Below are positions 52,344 through 60,876 of a DNA stretch of 64,000 nt, in pieces. Position 1 is the first letter of the stretch. Every line of letters starts with the position of its first letter. The stretch lies in NCBI GenBank assembly GCA_964392665.1, contig CAYMQB010000010.1, positions 6,812 through 70,811 of the forward strand, in the 5' to 3' direction. The notes beneath the pieces are model-generated. The model was not told where the DNA came from. It saw nothing but the letters and a program-made list of their open reading frames with translations, and made no database searches. The translations under genes were made by a program, and so were the position numbers. Source of the DNA: CAYMQB01 sp964392665. Its GTDB lineage: Bacteria > Hydrothermota > E44-bin80.

Positions 52344-55340
52344 TTAAAAGCTTACGCTGATTCCGATATGGATTTTTCTCGGGTCTCCATAGAGATACGG
52401 GTCGTTTAGCAGATCCTGATAAGCGACTTTGTAAGAATCGTACCATTCCTGTTGTGAGATTTCTCCATTGCCATCGAAATCCCTTCTATCATCGTACTTA
52501 CTGTGGTTTGATGGTATCGTATTGGTAACATCTGATGGCCAGGTCGAGGAGATGTATCCGTCGAAAGTTGATAGTTTATCATTATCGTCTGTTTTCCCGG
52601 TTTCGGGATAAACATTGACAACATTTTCCGTATTAAGCAGATTTGTTATCTCGGCAAACAGAGAATAATAGAAGTTCAAAACTTTCAGTTCCTTTGAGAC
52701 CTTCAGGTCTGTTATCCAGTTCCAGGGCATACGTTCTCCATTGACTTCTCCGATTATCAACTGGGATGTGTTCCTCTTTGTATAGGGAAGTCCACTGGAA
52801 AGACTTGACAACAAATTAATGTTTATGTTCTCCAATGGATAGATGGTGCCCATCGTAGGACCACTCTCAGCTGGAATCCTGAAATTCGCTTGTGCCGATA
52901 CAATATGCCTCTGGTCAAATTCAAGAGCATAATCAGTCTTTGGAATCGGAACAGCTTCTCCCGTGACAGGGTCAACAGGTACATTTGCAATGTAGTCATA
53001 GTATGCCTGTGTTCCGTAAGAGCTGGTTCCTTTTGCCTGAGATAATGTATAAACAAGTTTACCTGAAAGGAATCTTGTCGCTCTTTTTGTAAGGGTGAAC
53101 TCTGCACCTTTGACATTGCCGTAATCTTCTGTAACGAACTGGGTGTATGTGTTAGGCAATGCGGGAACGAATCTAACTCCGATCAAGTCATAAAGATCTT
53201 TATAGTAAACCGTTACGAACAGCGCAGCATCAGTTCCCAGTTGTTGTGCAAGACCAATTTCATATGAAGTTGTTTGTTGCGCACTTATGTCAGGGTTTCC
53301 TAGTCTTGTCCATCCACCTCTTGCTTTAGCAAGGTCAGTGTTGATGTTATCATAAAGGCGGATTAACCTGGGAATCTGGAAGAACTGTCCATAAGATACA
53401 TGCAATACGGTATTTTCAGTTACCGGGAATGAAACACCGAGCCTTGGGCTGAACTTGTATTTAGGATTGGCATCTTCCTTACCAACACTAATTCTGGTCG
53501 GGTCGATGTATTTCTGAGCGTTTGCATCCAGGTAGTCGCCTCTGATACCAATATTAAGGATGAATCCTGGATATTCCATTTTGTCCTGGATATACAGGGC
53601 TCCCTGAAGTGGTTCATATGTATAGTCGTCAAAATACAAACATTCAGTAAGGTCGTGACTGCTTTGTGCACTAGGGCTTGTAGCAATATATCCACCGTAA
53701 TGACGCTCTGCTGTGTGCTTGATACCCTCCAACCCAACCTTCAGCTGGTGATGGTCTGTAATCTGACTTGTTATATCGAGTTTACCATCTATATAGGAGG
53801 ATAGTCTTTCGGTCCAGTTTCCACTTCCACTGTATCCAAAGGCAAAATTATTACCTGACTGACCATTTACACCCCAAGGGTAATAGTAGTTTCCATCTGC
53901 ATCTTTTGCATAGTAATCGAGACTGTCGATGTCTGCTCCGCGCTGCCCTGAACTCGTCACTTCGTCGATATCATAATACCACCAGTCTAAGAAATCGTAA
54001 TCTTCCCATAGTTTCCTATCTGCTTCAACGACAATGTCCCTTGTTCCCTCCCATGTATGGGTGGTGAAGTAGGCGAGGTTTAAGGTATAAAAGGTTGATT
54101 GCGAAAGCACGTGGTTGAGTGTGAAGTGCCCTTGCTGAGCTTTTTTCAGGACTGCTGATCTCTGAAATGGTGGTTTGTACTTATCGTCCTGTTCGCTCCA
54201 CTGTGATTCGCCAGGTAGTCCAAATGTGCCACAGTATTCGCCGTACTGGGTTCGCGTTGTGAATCCACTTCCAGTGACACGAATTTTAGGACTTATCTGG
54301 TATGATACTTTGGCATTCAGGGAATAGTAATCTCTGTCTGTATTGGACATCGGGAAGAATGTGTTTCCCTGGTCTCTTGTAATCTGAGAAGCGAATGCAT
54401 TTTGATGGTCTCTTGCCGTAACTTCTGATGAGATGAAGTAAGACAAACCTTTTATTCCTGGAATGGATCCACCAAAGTTCAATTCACCCCTGTGAAAACC
54501 TTCGTAAAGACTTCCGCCACTTGGTCCAACCTCGTTTCCGTTGATAACATATTTTTCGCTATCATTCTTAAAAGGAAAATCTGTTGTATATCTTAAGAAA
54601 CCTTCTGTTTTCTTTCCTTCTTTTGTTACGAGATTTACTATTCCACTCATTGCCTGTCCATATTCGGCATTGAAGCCACCTGTCTGGACAACCACTTCTT
54701 TTATGGCGTTCATATTGACCTGAGCGCCAGCCTGTCCAGTAATAGCATCATTGATGGACATACCATCAACCATATAGACAATTTCGTCTGCTCTTCCACC
54801 TCGTATGTGTAAACCTTCAGTTGCACCACTGGCACCACCGGCGGAATTTAGAACACCAGCTTGTTCGCTGATAACATCGTTGTAATTGTGTGTAATTCTA
54901 TTTTCCATCTCCTCCGTGGTAACGAAATGTGTGGTTGATGTTACATCTTTTTTAACCATAGTTTTCTTAGCGACAACGATTACTCCTTCAACCTTGATAA
55001 CTGTTTGTGAAAGTTCGAAATCGATCGTTGTGGTAAAATCCTGGACCACTCTCACGTCGGTTTTTGTTACAGGTTTATAACCAATCATTGTTGCCGTAAG
55101 AGAATATGTTCCTACTGGAACATTAATAACGAAGTATTTACCGCTCGTATTTGCTGCTCCTCCCATCGAGGTGCCTATGATGACGACATTTACACCGGGA
55201 AGGACTTCGCCTGTATTTGCATCGATTATCCGTCCCATAATCTTTCCTGTAACTCCAGCAAAGACGCTTGAGATGGAGAAGAGCAAAAGGAGAGTAATCA
55301 AGAACGGTATCTTTATGAATCTTTTTGCTTCGTTCTTCAT
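52344..55340 (-). CDS. TonB-dependent receptor with carboxypeptidase-like regulatory domain
   Basis: A 998-residue outer-membrane transporter. The ATG at 55340 follows AAAGGAG. A signal peptide is followed by a CarboxypepD_reg-like domain (about 30-105, GKIMGRIIDANTGEVLPGVNV). A TonB plug lies at about 115-235 (VISEQAGVLNSAGGASGATE, RGGRADEIVYMVDG), then a 22-strand-type barrel to the final aromatic SVSF. Near the end, an EF-hand-like loop DFDGNGEISQQEW (52449-52485) could bind calcium in an extracellular loop. Such SusC-like receptors import oligomers or chelated metals with a surface partner. Here the flanking sorted proteins are candidates for that partner. Confidence 0.88.
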   Translation of the reverse strand: MKNEAKRFIKIPFLITLLLLFSISSVFAGVTGKIMGRIIDANTGEVLPGVNVVIIGTSMGGAANTSGKYFVINVPVGTYSLTATMIGYKPVTKTDVRVVQDFTTTIDFELSQTVIKVEGVIVVAKKTMVKKDVTSTTHFVTTEEMENRITHNYNDVISEQAGVLNSAGGASGATEGLHIRGGRADEIVYMVDGMSINDAITGQAGAQVNMNAIKEVVVQTGGFNAEYGQAMSGIVNLVTKEGKKTEGFLRYTTDFPFKNDSEKYVINGNEVGPSGGSLYEGFHRGELNFGGSIPGIKGLSYFISSEVTARDHQNAFASQITRDQGNTFFPMSNTDRDYYSLNAKVSYQISPKIRVTGSGFTTRTQYGEYCGTFGLPGESQWSEQDDKYKPPFQRSAVLKKAQQGHFTLNHVLSQSTFYTLNLAYFTTHTWEGTRDIVVEADRKLWEDYDFLDWWYYDIDEVTSSGQRGADIDSLDYYAKDADGNYYYPWGVNGQSGNNFAFGYSGSGNWTERLSSYIDGKLDITSQITDHHQLKVGLEGIKHTAERHYGGYIATSPSAQSSHDLTECLYFDDYTYEPLQGALYIQDKMEYPGFILNIGIRGDYLDANAQKYIDPTRISVGKEDANPKYKFSPRLGVSFPVTENTVLHVSYGQFFQIPRLIRLYDNINTDLAKARGGWTRLGNPDISAQQTTSYEIGLAQQLGTDAALFVTVYYKDLYDLIGVRFVPALPNTYTQFVTEDYGNVKGAEFTLTKRATRFLSGKLVYTLSQAKGTSSYGTQAYYDYIANVPVDPVTGEAVPIPKTDYALEFDQRHIVSAQANFRIPAESGPTMGTIYPLENININLLSSLSSGLPYTKRNTSQLIIGEVNGERMPWNWITDLKVSKELKVLNFYYSLFAEITNLLNTENVVNVYPETGKTDDNDKLSTFDGYISSTWPSDVTNTIPSNHSKYDDRRDFDGNGEISQQEWYDSYKVAYQDLLNDPYLYGDPRKIHIGISVSF

Positions 55341-55372
55341 GGAATACTCCTTTCGTTGAATTGCATTAAGCA

Positions 55373-58300
55373 TTATCTCAGAACCAGAAGTTTCTTTGTT
55401 GCTCTAAAATTGCCTGCACTGAGTTTGTAGAAGTAAACACCCTGCGCTACTCTCTTATTATTGTTGTCGCTGCTGTTCCAGAGCACACTTTTGTATCCTG
55501 GTTCTTCTACACCACTAACAAGTGTTTTTACAAGTCGTCCTGCTGAGTTATAGATTCTCAGGGACACGTTCGATTTTTTGGGAATTGAATAAAGAATATT
55601 CGTTCTGTTCTTGAATGGGTTAGGTCTATTCTGAGAAAGGGCAAAAACCTTTGGCATATTTGGTGTTTCCTTATCTTCGGATGTAATCTTGATTGCCGCA
55701 CCAAACCATGTCAAAACATTACCCATAACTGTTATTTGGTCCGATTTCGGTAGCGATACATACATAAATGGTAAGAAAACGACCTTGTTGCTTGTATCTT
55801 CCCATCTGACTCCTCGAACCGTGGTTGCTCCAGCGTCTGTGAAAATAGCAATTGCACTGGGTTCAATACCAATTTCATCATTCCAGTTTGTTAGAGGAAA
55901 TGTTTCTTCTGCCACAATACCGTCTGAAATCGGATCGCCTGTGATTCCATAGACTGAATCATAACAGACATCGTTGTAAATGTAATTTACCTTAAGTACA
56001 TCGTAAGGAAAATCACCGGAAGCATAGGCGACGTTTGCCCAACCGTCCCATAATCCGAGGATTTCATCCGAATTAAAGAAGATATTTCCACCCTTTGACA
56101 TATAATCGTAGAGCACATTTCCAGCACTTGTTTTTGTAAGAATTGTTCCATAACCATAATCGCCATTCCAGATTATTGCGTTGTAGTTAGGAAATACGGT
56201 TGAATCCGGTGTTCCGTATACTATGGGGTCATAGACATCGTATCCACCTGTAATACCAAGTGAATCGAGGACATCCTGGTAATCGAGTAACGCATCTCCT
56301 GATTCGTTTACATAGAGGACGTTTGCTGTTGGAACCAGAAACCAGAATTCATAGGTAGGCGATGATGAAACTTGGTTGTCCGAGTCCAATGCCTCAACAT
56401 GATAAACAATGTCGGTTTGGCTAGGATAAACGGGAATGTTTGCCGAATAGTCAACGCCACTTTTTGTGGATGTCATCGGAATCGTATCAGGAACTCCATT
56501 TGCAACAACAATAAGATCAACCGAAAGTAGTGAATCTGCAAAGTTTGTAACTGTTACGGTCACAGGATAAGGTCCTGATGTTGTGGTTGTGCAGTACTGC
56601 TTGAGTCCCAATATGGCTGCGGACGGTGTATTATCAAACCAGTCGAGAATTCTACCTATTAGTTCCTGCTGTTGCTGTATCTCAGGAGTGTATGGAACTG
56701 CATAATCTTCTATGTAAGCAAATGGGAAATACAGCCAAACTACCTTATATAAACCTGGCTGTTCGTATCTGAAAGCACTGCAGTATCCCCATTCATCGTA
56801 TAGAATCCCGCGCCATTGTGTTGTATCTGCTGGTTCATCGAATTTTCCAGCGTAATTGTATCCGGGACCGACAAAGTAATAGGGAAAGCTTGTTATGGGC
56901 CAGTCTTCATTGAAGACTGCAGTAATCTGGTCATTCGTTCTCCCATAATAAACAGATATGGAGTCAGATGCATAGTCATCCGTTCCTCCGAGGATGCCGA
57001 AGTAATCATAAAGAAATTCACCGGACTCCGTTGTGTAGTCTCCCCAATCGTATCCGAATTCTCCTGCAGGTATATCCATACCTGAAACAAGCAGATTACC
57101 ACCACCATCGAGAAAATCCTCTATCATTGACTGAGCATCGTAAAATGATGCCCCTGAATATTCCCAGGAATTCCAGATAATTACATTGTATCCTGCGTTG
57201 AGAACGGAATTATCCGGGGCTCCGTCTGATGGAATATCCCACCAATCTGCAGTTGGAATAACATCCGTAATAACGTCATATGAGTAACCTCCACCGTAGT
57301 AATCGTCATTAACGAAGAGGATATCCCCTGTCTTTTCTTTTACAGTATAGGATACGGGAATCATTGCAGGAAGGTTTTCCAAGCCCTGCATATCGAAGCA
57401 ATTAATATAGTAATCCATTGTTTGCCCAGCATTTATTCCGGGTAGTATCGCCTTCCATACACCACTTGCGGGGTCACCGGAGATAAGGGTCATAGAAAGG
57501 GTGTCATATGCTCCTCCATCGATACTATAAAATAGGTTTCCTGCTACAACTCCTGTGGAGTCCAGCGGAATACCTAAATCGGAAAAAGTTGCTGTTACTT
57601 CTCTTCCCGTAGTTAAATAAGTATTTGCTAATTTCTCGTATGCATCTATTGACGGGGGTGGGTTTTCATACATCCTTACCAGTGCCCTGACATAAACATG
57701 GTGCCAGGATGAATACCATCCGAACGGACCTGTTCCACCGGAAGTACGCTGCATTATCGTATGATAAGGTGGCGAAACACTTGCGTCTATGATTGGACTG
57801 GAAACTCCGTCATCCATTATGTATGCAGCATAGAAAACATTTTTTGCAACATCCGGCATCGATGTAATATCCAGAGTATCCCAGCCATCCGGTGCGGTTG
57901 CCGAAACCTCAGGGTGCAGATATGTTTCTATAGGACTGGGACCTGCATTTGCCCCGCCATGATATTCCTCGTAGTCGGTTTCAAAATTAATGGTGTCCGC
58001 CGGGTCCGAAACATAGTATGTGACTGCACCGCCAGTGGCAAAGTAGTAGTATACCTGTAGTAGTGTACATGCAGATGGTGATTTAAACCAAACACCGACA
58101 TGGAAACCGGAGGCAAGTCCACCGAGGGATGATGCTTCACTTCCGTTATCGTATGCGAGTACCATATCGACCGGAAACGGAGAGGGACCAGGTCCGCCCC
58201 CACTTTTTTGCATTCTTTTCGGGATAGGTCTCACTTCGGGGAGTGCTGGTTTGTTATTCACCAAAGGGACGATCTTGCTTGGTTTTCCATATTCTGCAGG

Positions 58301-58393
58301 TGTGAGAAGAACATCAACTGGTTTTGCTGTAACTGACGTGATTGTAACAAGAGCGAAAAAGACAACCAATAGTATTGGGATCTTTTCTTTCAT
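55373..58393 (-). CDS. large surface protein with type A sorting domain
   Basis: A 1006-residue exported protein. AAGGAG lies seven bases before the ATG; a signal peptide covers residues 1-23. The middle contains two similar units with an internal flavodoxin-like, dehydratase-like stretch (residues about 355-480, LFVNDDYYGGGYSYDVI... and about 700-800, VLYVNESGDALLDYQDVLD), each of which follows a beta sandwich. The last 85 residues are a type A sorting domain (NRPNPFKNRTNILYSIPKKS, GVYFYKLSAGNFRATKKLLVLR). It is the first gene of the surface operon. I cannot name an enzymatic function. Confidence 0.78.
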   Translation of the reverse strand: MKEKIPILLVVFFALVTITSVTAKPVDVLLTPAEYGKPSKIVPLVNNKPALPEVRPIPKRMQKSGGGPGPSPFPVDMVLAYDNGSEASSLGGLASGFHVGVWFKSPSACTLLQVYYYFATGGAVTYYVSDPADTINFETDYEEYHGGANAGPSPIETYLHPEVSATAPDGWDTLDITSMPDVAKNVFYAAYIMDDGVSSPIIDASVSPPYHTIMQRTSGGTGPFGWYSSWHHVYVRALVRMYENPPPSIDAYEKLANTYLTTGREVTATFSDLGIPLDSTGVVAGNLFYSIDGGAYDTLSMTLISGDPASGVWKAILPGINAGQTMDYYINCFDMQGLENLPAMIPVSYTVKEKTGDILFVNDDYYGGGYSYDVITDVIPTADWWDIPSDGAPDNSVLNAGYNVIIWNSWEYSGASFYDAQSMIEDFLDGGGNLLVSGMDIPAGEFGYDWGDYTTESGEFLYDYFGILGGTDDYASDSISVYYGRTNDQITAVFNEDWPITSFPYYFVGPGYNYAGKFDEPADTTQWRGILYDEWGYCSAFRYEQPGLYKVVWLYFPFAYIEDYAVPYTPEIQQQQELIGRILDWFDNTPSAAILGLKQYCTTTTSGPYPVTVTVTNFADSLLSVDLIVVANGVPDTIPMTSTKSGVDYSANIPVYPSQTDIVYHVEALDSDNQVSSSPTYEFWFLVPTANVLYVNESGDALLDYQDVLDSLGITGGYDVYDPIVYGTPDSTVFPNYNAIIWNGDYGYGTILTKTSAGNVLYDYMSKGGNIFFNSDEILGLWDGWANVAYASGDFPYDVLKVNYIYNDVCYDSVYGITGDPISDGIVAEETFPLTNWNDEIGIEPSAIAIFTDAGATTVRGVRWEDTSNKVVFLPFMYVSLPKSDQITVMGNVLTWFGAAIKITSEDKETPNMPKVFALSQNRPNPFKNRTNILYSIPKKSNVSLRIYNSAGRLVKTLVSGVEEPGYKSVLWNSSDNNNKRVAQGVYFYKLSAGNFRATKKLLVLR

Positions 58394-58541
58394 TGTTCAC
58401 TCCTTGCTTTTAATTGTTCTAATAAATCTCCTTTTTCCCTCAAGGAGAAAACCTTTATGAAACCATCACCTCCTTCCAGCTTTTTGAATTTTAACTCCTA
58501 CAATGTTCGTTCCATATAATGCATTAGATCAATTTATGAAA

Positions 58542-58570
58542 AGTCTAATACAAAAACAAATCTTTGTCAA
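58542..58570 (-). promoter_or_regulatory. possible promoter of the surface-protein operon
   Basis: On the minus strand: TTGACA (58570-58565), 17 nt, TAGACT (58547-58542). The leader to the ATG at 58393 would be about 140 nt and shows no obvious structure. Confidence 0.45.
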
Positions 58571-58607
58571 GTATTTTTTGAACTTTTTTTACCTGTTTTT
58601 TAAGGCT

Positions 58608-60311
58608 CTATTTTATGCTACTTTTCTGCTGTTCGATTTTCTTTCTCAAAATATCAATGTTATGTGTTATTGCTCGATTGTAAGGGTCATATTTCTGCGC
58701 CTTCTCAAAGGCTTCAATTGAAAGTTCGTATCTTTTCTTAAGGAAATAATATTCCCCAAATCTTGAATAGAGAATCGAATATCTTTGTTTTCCCTTTGAG
58801 TGCCCAGGTAATGGCAAAAAAAAGCTGTTTTTGCTCAAGGGTTCACTCTCAGATATAATCTTGAACAGTGGTCCTGAAGGAAGGAGTTTTTCTACCTTTA
58901 TAGAAATTCCTGCTCCTGGGGTATAGAAGAAATGCTTATTAGAATTATTCATCAAGGTAAAGGGATTCAGCTTACCTTTCCATTTGTAACCATGGTTTTT
59001 AAGCACTTTTTCATACCATCTCTGGGAAAAAAGCGGCAGGTAAAGGAAATCAATGGTTTTTTTGTGCTCAATCCACTTTATGTATGTTAGAATGAAGTAG
59101 TCGTTGGTATTTTCCGTTAAGAGAGCTGAATTCGCGGGAAGCCAATTAAGTAAAGCATTGCCGTAATTTTGTGCATCGAAATCCGCTTTTCTTGAGTTCT
59201 GTCGATAATTCAGAAGTAACGGAGCAAAAGAAAGTAGTATGATGGACAAAGAAAGGAAATCTCTAAGCTTTCTATTTTTTGCCATGTTTTGTATTGTCAT
59301 TATTCCAATGCCAGCAACAAGGAACAAAATTGTAAATGATGGAAGGAAATATGCATAGAAATCAGGGCCTTTTCCTGTAAGAAATGACAGAGTTATATTA
59401 AAGAATATTATCAGGAGAAGAAGAAAAAAAATGTTTTTTGCTTTGCTACGGAGTTTTAGAAAGCCAATAAAAATGGGAAGGATTCCCCAGAAAGCAATTT
59501 CTTTGAACAGGTTAAATGTGAAAGGTTTGAAGGATGTCTCCATATATTCAAATGAGAAAAACCCTTTTGAGAATTCCCTTGCCGTTAGAAGCTCTATGAA
59601 ATTTTGGATGTTGTAAGCATTTCCCCAGTTAAACAAAGGATTATACCTTGCTCTTAAGGGAATATAAATGTAAAAAGAAATGCCGAGAAAAAACAGGAAT
59701 ATACAGGGCAAAATATATCTTTTTTCGAACTTTTTTCTTTCGAGAACAATGTAGATGATGAAAGCGGGAAAAAGAAATGCAATTGTAATATTGTTGCAAA
59801 GACTCAATCCAAATATGTATGAAAAGAGAAGAAGAAACTTACTTCCATATTTGTGAAAAAGGAAAAGCGAAATTAAGATCGAAATCGAAAGTAAGGTATG
59901 AAGAGTATAGACTTCTGCAATCTCAGTATAGTACCAAAAGGTTTTCGAGAATGCAAACAGCAGCATGGTCGAGAAAAGTGTTAGATAAATAAGGTTGGTT
60001 TTTGCCATTTTTAACAAGGAGAAAAGCAGGTAGACAAGTAAAAGTGAGAAAAGAAAAAGAGAAATAAAGGAGCAGAACACGGAGAAGGTATTAACGCGTA
60101 TCGCAGAATTTATTAGGTTTGACTTTAGAGTGAAGAGATGGGACAGAACGATATATAGTGGATGTCCAGGGGGATGAGCAATTCCAAGGTTCGCTGCTGT
60201 TATAATGAACTCACCGGAATCTTCCCAATAGATCGTTGGGGACATTAGGAATAGATAAACGATAGAAATTAGGATGGACATTATTAACGAGAAAACAAGA
60301 GGTTTCTTCAT
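58608..60311 (-). CDS. DUF2723-family GT-C glycosyltransferase
   Basis: A 567-residue membrane protein with about ten hydrophobic helices, paralogous to the gene at 43351. The first loop has IYWEDSGEFIITAANLGIAHPPG, the same acidic pair plus HPPG. The C-terminus holds one TPR-like unit (RFGEYYFLKKRYELSIEAFEKA). The ATG at 60311 is chosen over an ATG/TTG-type start further upstream: a TTGATA/TATAAT promoter ends seven bases before it, and the upstream 55 codons merely translate an intergenic repeat. Donor probably a lipid-linked sugar; target unknown. Confidence 0.8.
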   Translation of the reverse strand: MKKPLVFSLIMSILISIVYLFLMSPTIYWEDSGEFIITAANLGIAHPPGHPLYIVLSHLFTLKSNLINSAIRVNTFSVFCSFISLFLFSLLLVYLLFSLLKMAKTNLIYLTLFSTMLLFAFSKTFWYYTEIAEVYTLHTLLSISILISLFLFHKYGSKFLLLFSYIFGLSLCNNITIAFLFPAFIIYIVLERKKFEKRYILPCIFLFFLGISFYIYIPLRARYNPLFNWGNAYNIQNFIELLTAREFSKGFFSFEYMETSFKPFTFNLFKEIAFWGILPIFIGFLKLRSKAKNIFFLLLLIIFFNITLSFLTGKGPDFYAYFLPSFTILFLVAGIGIMTIQNMAKNRKLRDFLSLSIILLSFAPLLLNYRQNSRKADFDAQNYGNALLNWLPANSALLTENTNDYFILTYIKWIEHKKTIDFLYLPLFSQRWYEKVLKNHGYKWKGKLNPFTLMNNSNKHFFYTPGAGISIKVEKLLPSGPLFKIISESEPLSKNSFFLPLPGHSKGKQRYSILYSRFGEYYFLKKRYELSIEAFEKAQKYDPYNRAITHNIDILRKKIEQQKSSIK

Positions 60312-60318
60312 TGCACGT

Positions 60319-60347
60319 ATTATAAAGTAAATTAGAGCGATTATCAA
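60319..60347 (-). promoter_or_regulatory. strong promoter of a leaderless GT-C gene
   Basis: On the minus strand: TTGATA (60347-60342), 17 nt, perfect TATAAT (60324-60319), then seven bases to the ATG at 60311. Confidence 0.7.
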
Positions 60348-60550
60348 GTGAAAAGTATACAAAAAGGTAACGCCGTAAACGAGGAAAAAAGACCGAAGAC
60401 CAGAGACCATAAAACCTGAGACCTGAAAGTCGAAATTACGAAATTGGAAATTACGAAAATAGCACAGCAAAGTCAAGACATAAGAGCACAGACCACAAAA
60501 ACTGACACCTGAAAGGCGAAATTAGGAAATTGGAAATTGACTGCAGAGAC

Positions 60551-60690
60551 GTATAATTCATGGTATATTCAGTAGTATATTTGTAGTGTATTTATTGTTT
60601 ACAACAAATAACGCAACGCAAATATACAGCGAAGCAAATAAACGCCGAAGGCAAATAACGATTAACCAATGAGTATTGACCATTAAGTGA
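60551..60690. repeat. diverged third copy of the 198-bp repeat
   Basis: It shares AGTAGTATATTTGTAGTGTA and the following TTTATTGTTTACAA exactly with the two perfect copies, then drifts (CGAAGCAAATAAACGC versus CGAATATACGC). Confidence 0.75.
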
Positions 60691-60817
60691 TAACCTGGTT
60701 GGTTGAATTAGTTTATTTGGTTGAAACCCGAAAGAATGCTTGACTTTGGTCTCTTAAGGTTCTCCTTCAGTCTCTGTTGATTTGTCCTGGGTGGGGTGTG
60801 TAATCCCTGGCTGGTGT

Positions 60818-60835
60818 TTGTGATAAAATTCACAA
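60818..60835. promoter_or_regulatory. candidate Rex operator
   Basis: A perfect 6-bp palindrome with a six-base centre: TTGTGATAAAATTCACAA. It matches the Rex-box pattern TTGTGA-N6-TCACAA (and also a CRP-type TGTGA-N6-TCACA). It ends five bases before the -35 of the promoter that serves the cluster containing rex. Confidence 0.6.
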
Positions 60836-60840
60836 TTTTC

Positions 60841-60869
60841 TTGACAAATTCTGTTTTTGTCAGTATAGT
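60841..60869 (+). promoter_or_regulatory. strong promoter of a leaderless CDP-glycerol transferase-like gene
   Basis: TTGACA (60841-60846), 17 nt, TATAGT (60864-60869), then seven bases to the ATG at 60877. Confidence 0.7.
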
Positions 60870-60876
60870 TTAATGT

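Larger units (their letters stand above)
60312..60876. other. 565-bp repeat-rich intergenic region
   Basis: No coding frame is credible. From left to right: the promoter of the GT-C gene on the minus strand; repeat phrases of the GAAGACCAGAGACC and GAAATTACGAAATTGG families; a diverged copy of the 198-bp repeat at about 60551-60690; a Rex-like palindrome; and the promoter of the CDP-glycerol transferase-like gene. Confidence 0.75.

Noticed and set aside
60312..60476. 55-codon N-terminal extension of the minus-strand GT-C gene
   Set aside because: It translates the repeat GAAATTACGAAATTGG and lies upstream of a TATAAT promoter that ends seven bases before the ATG at 60311.
60818..60835. FNR box
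   Set aside because: FNR sites read TTGAT-N4-ATCAA; the half sites here are TTGTGA and TCACAA, closer to Rex or CRP.
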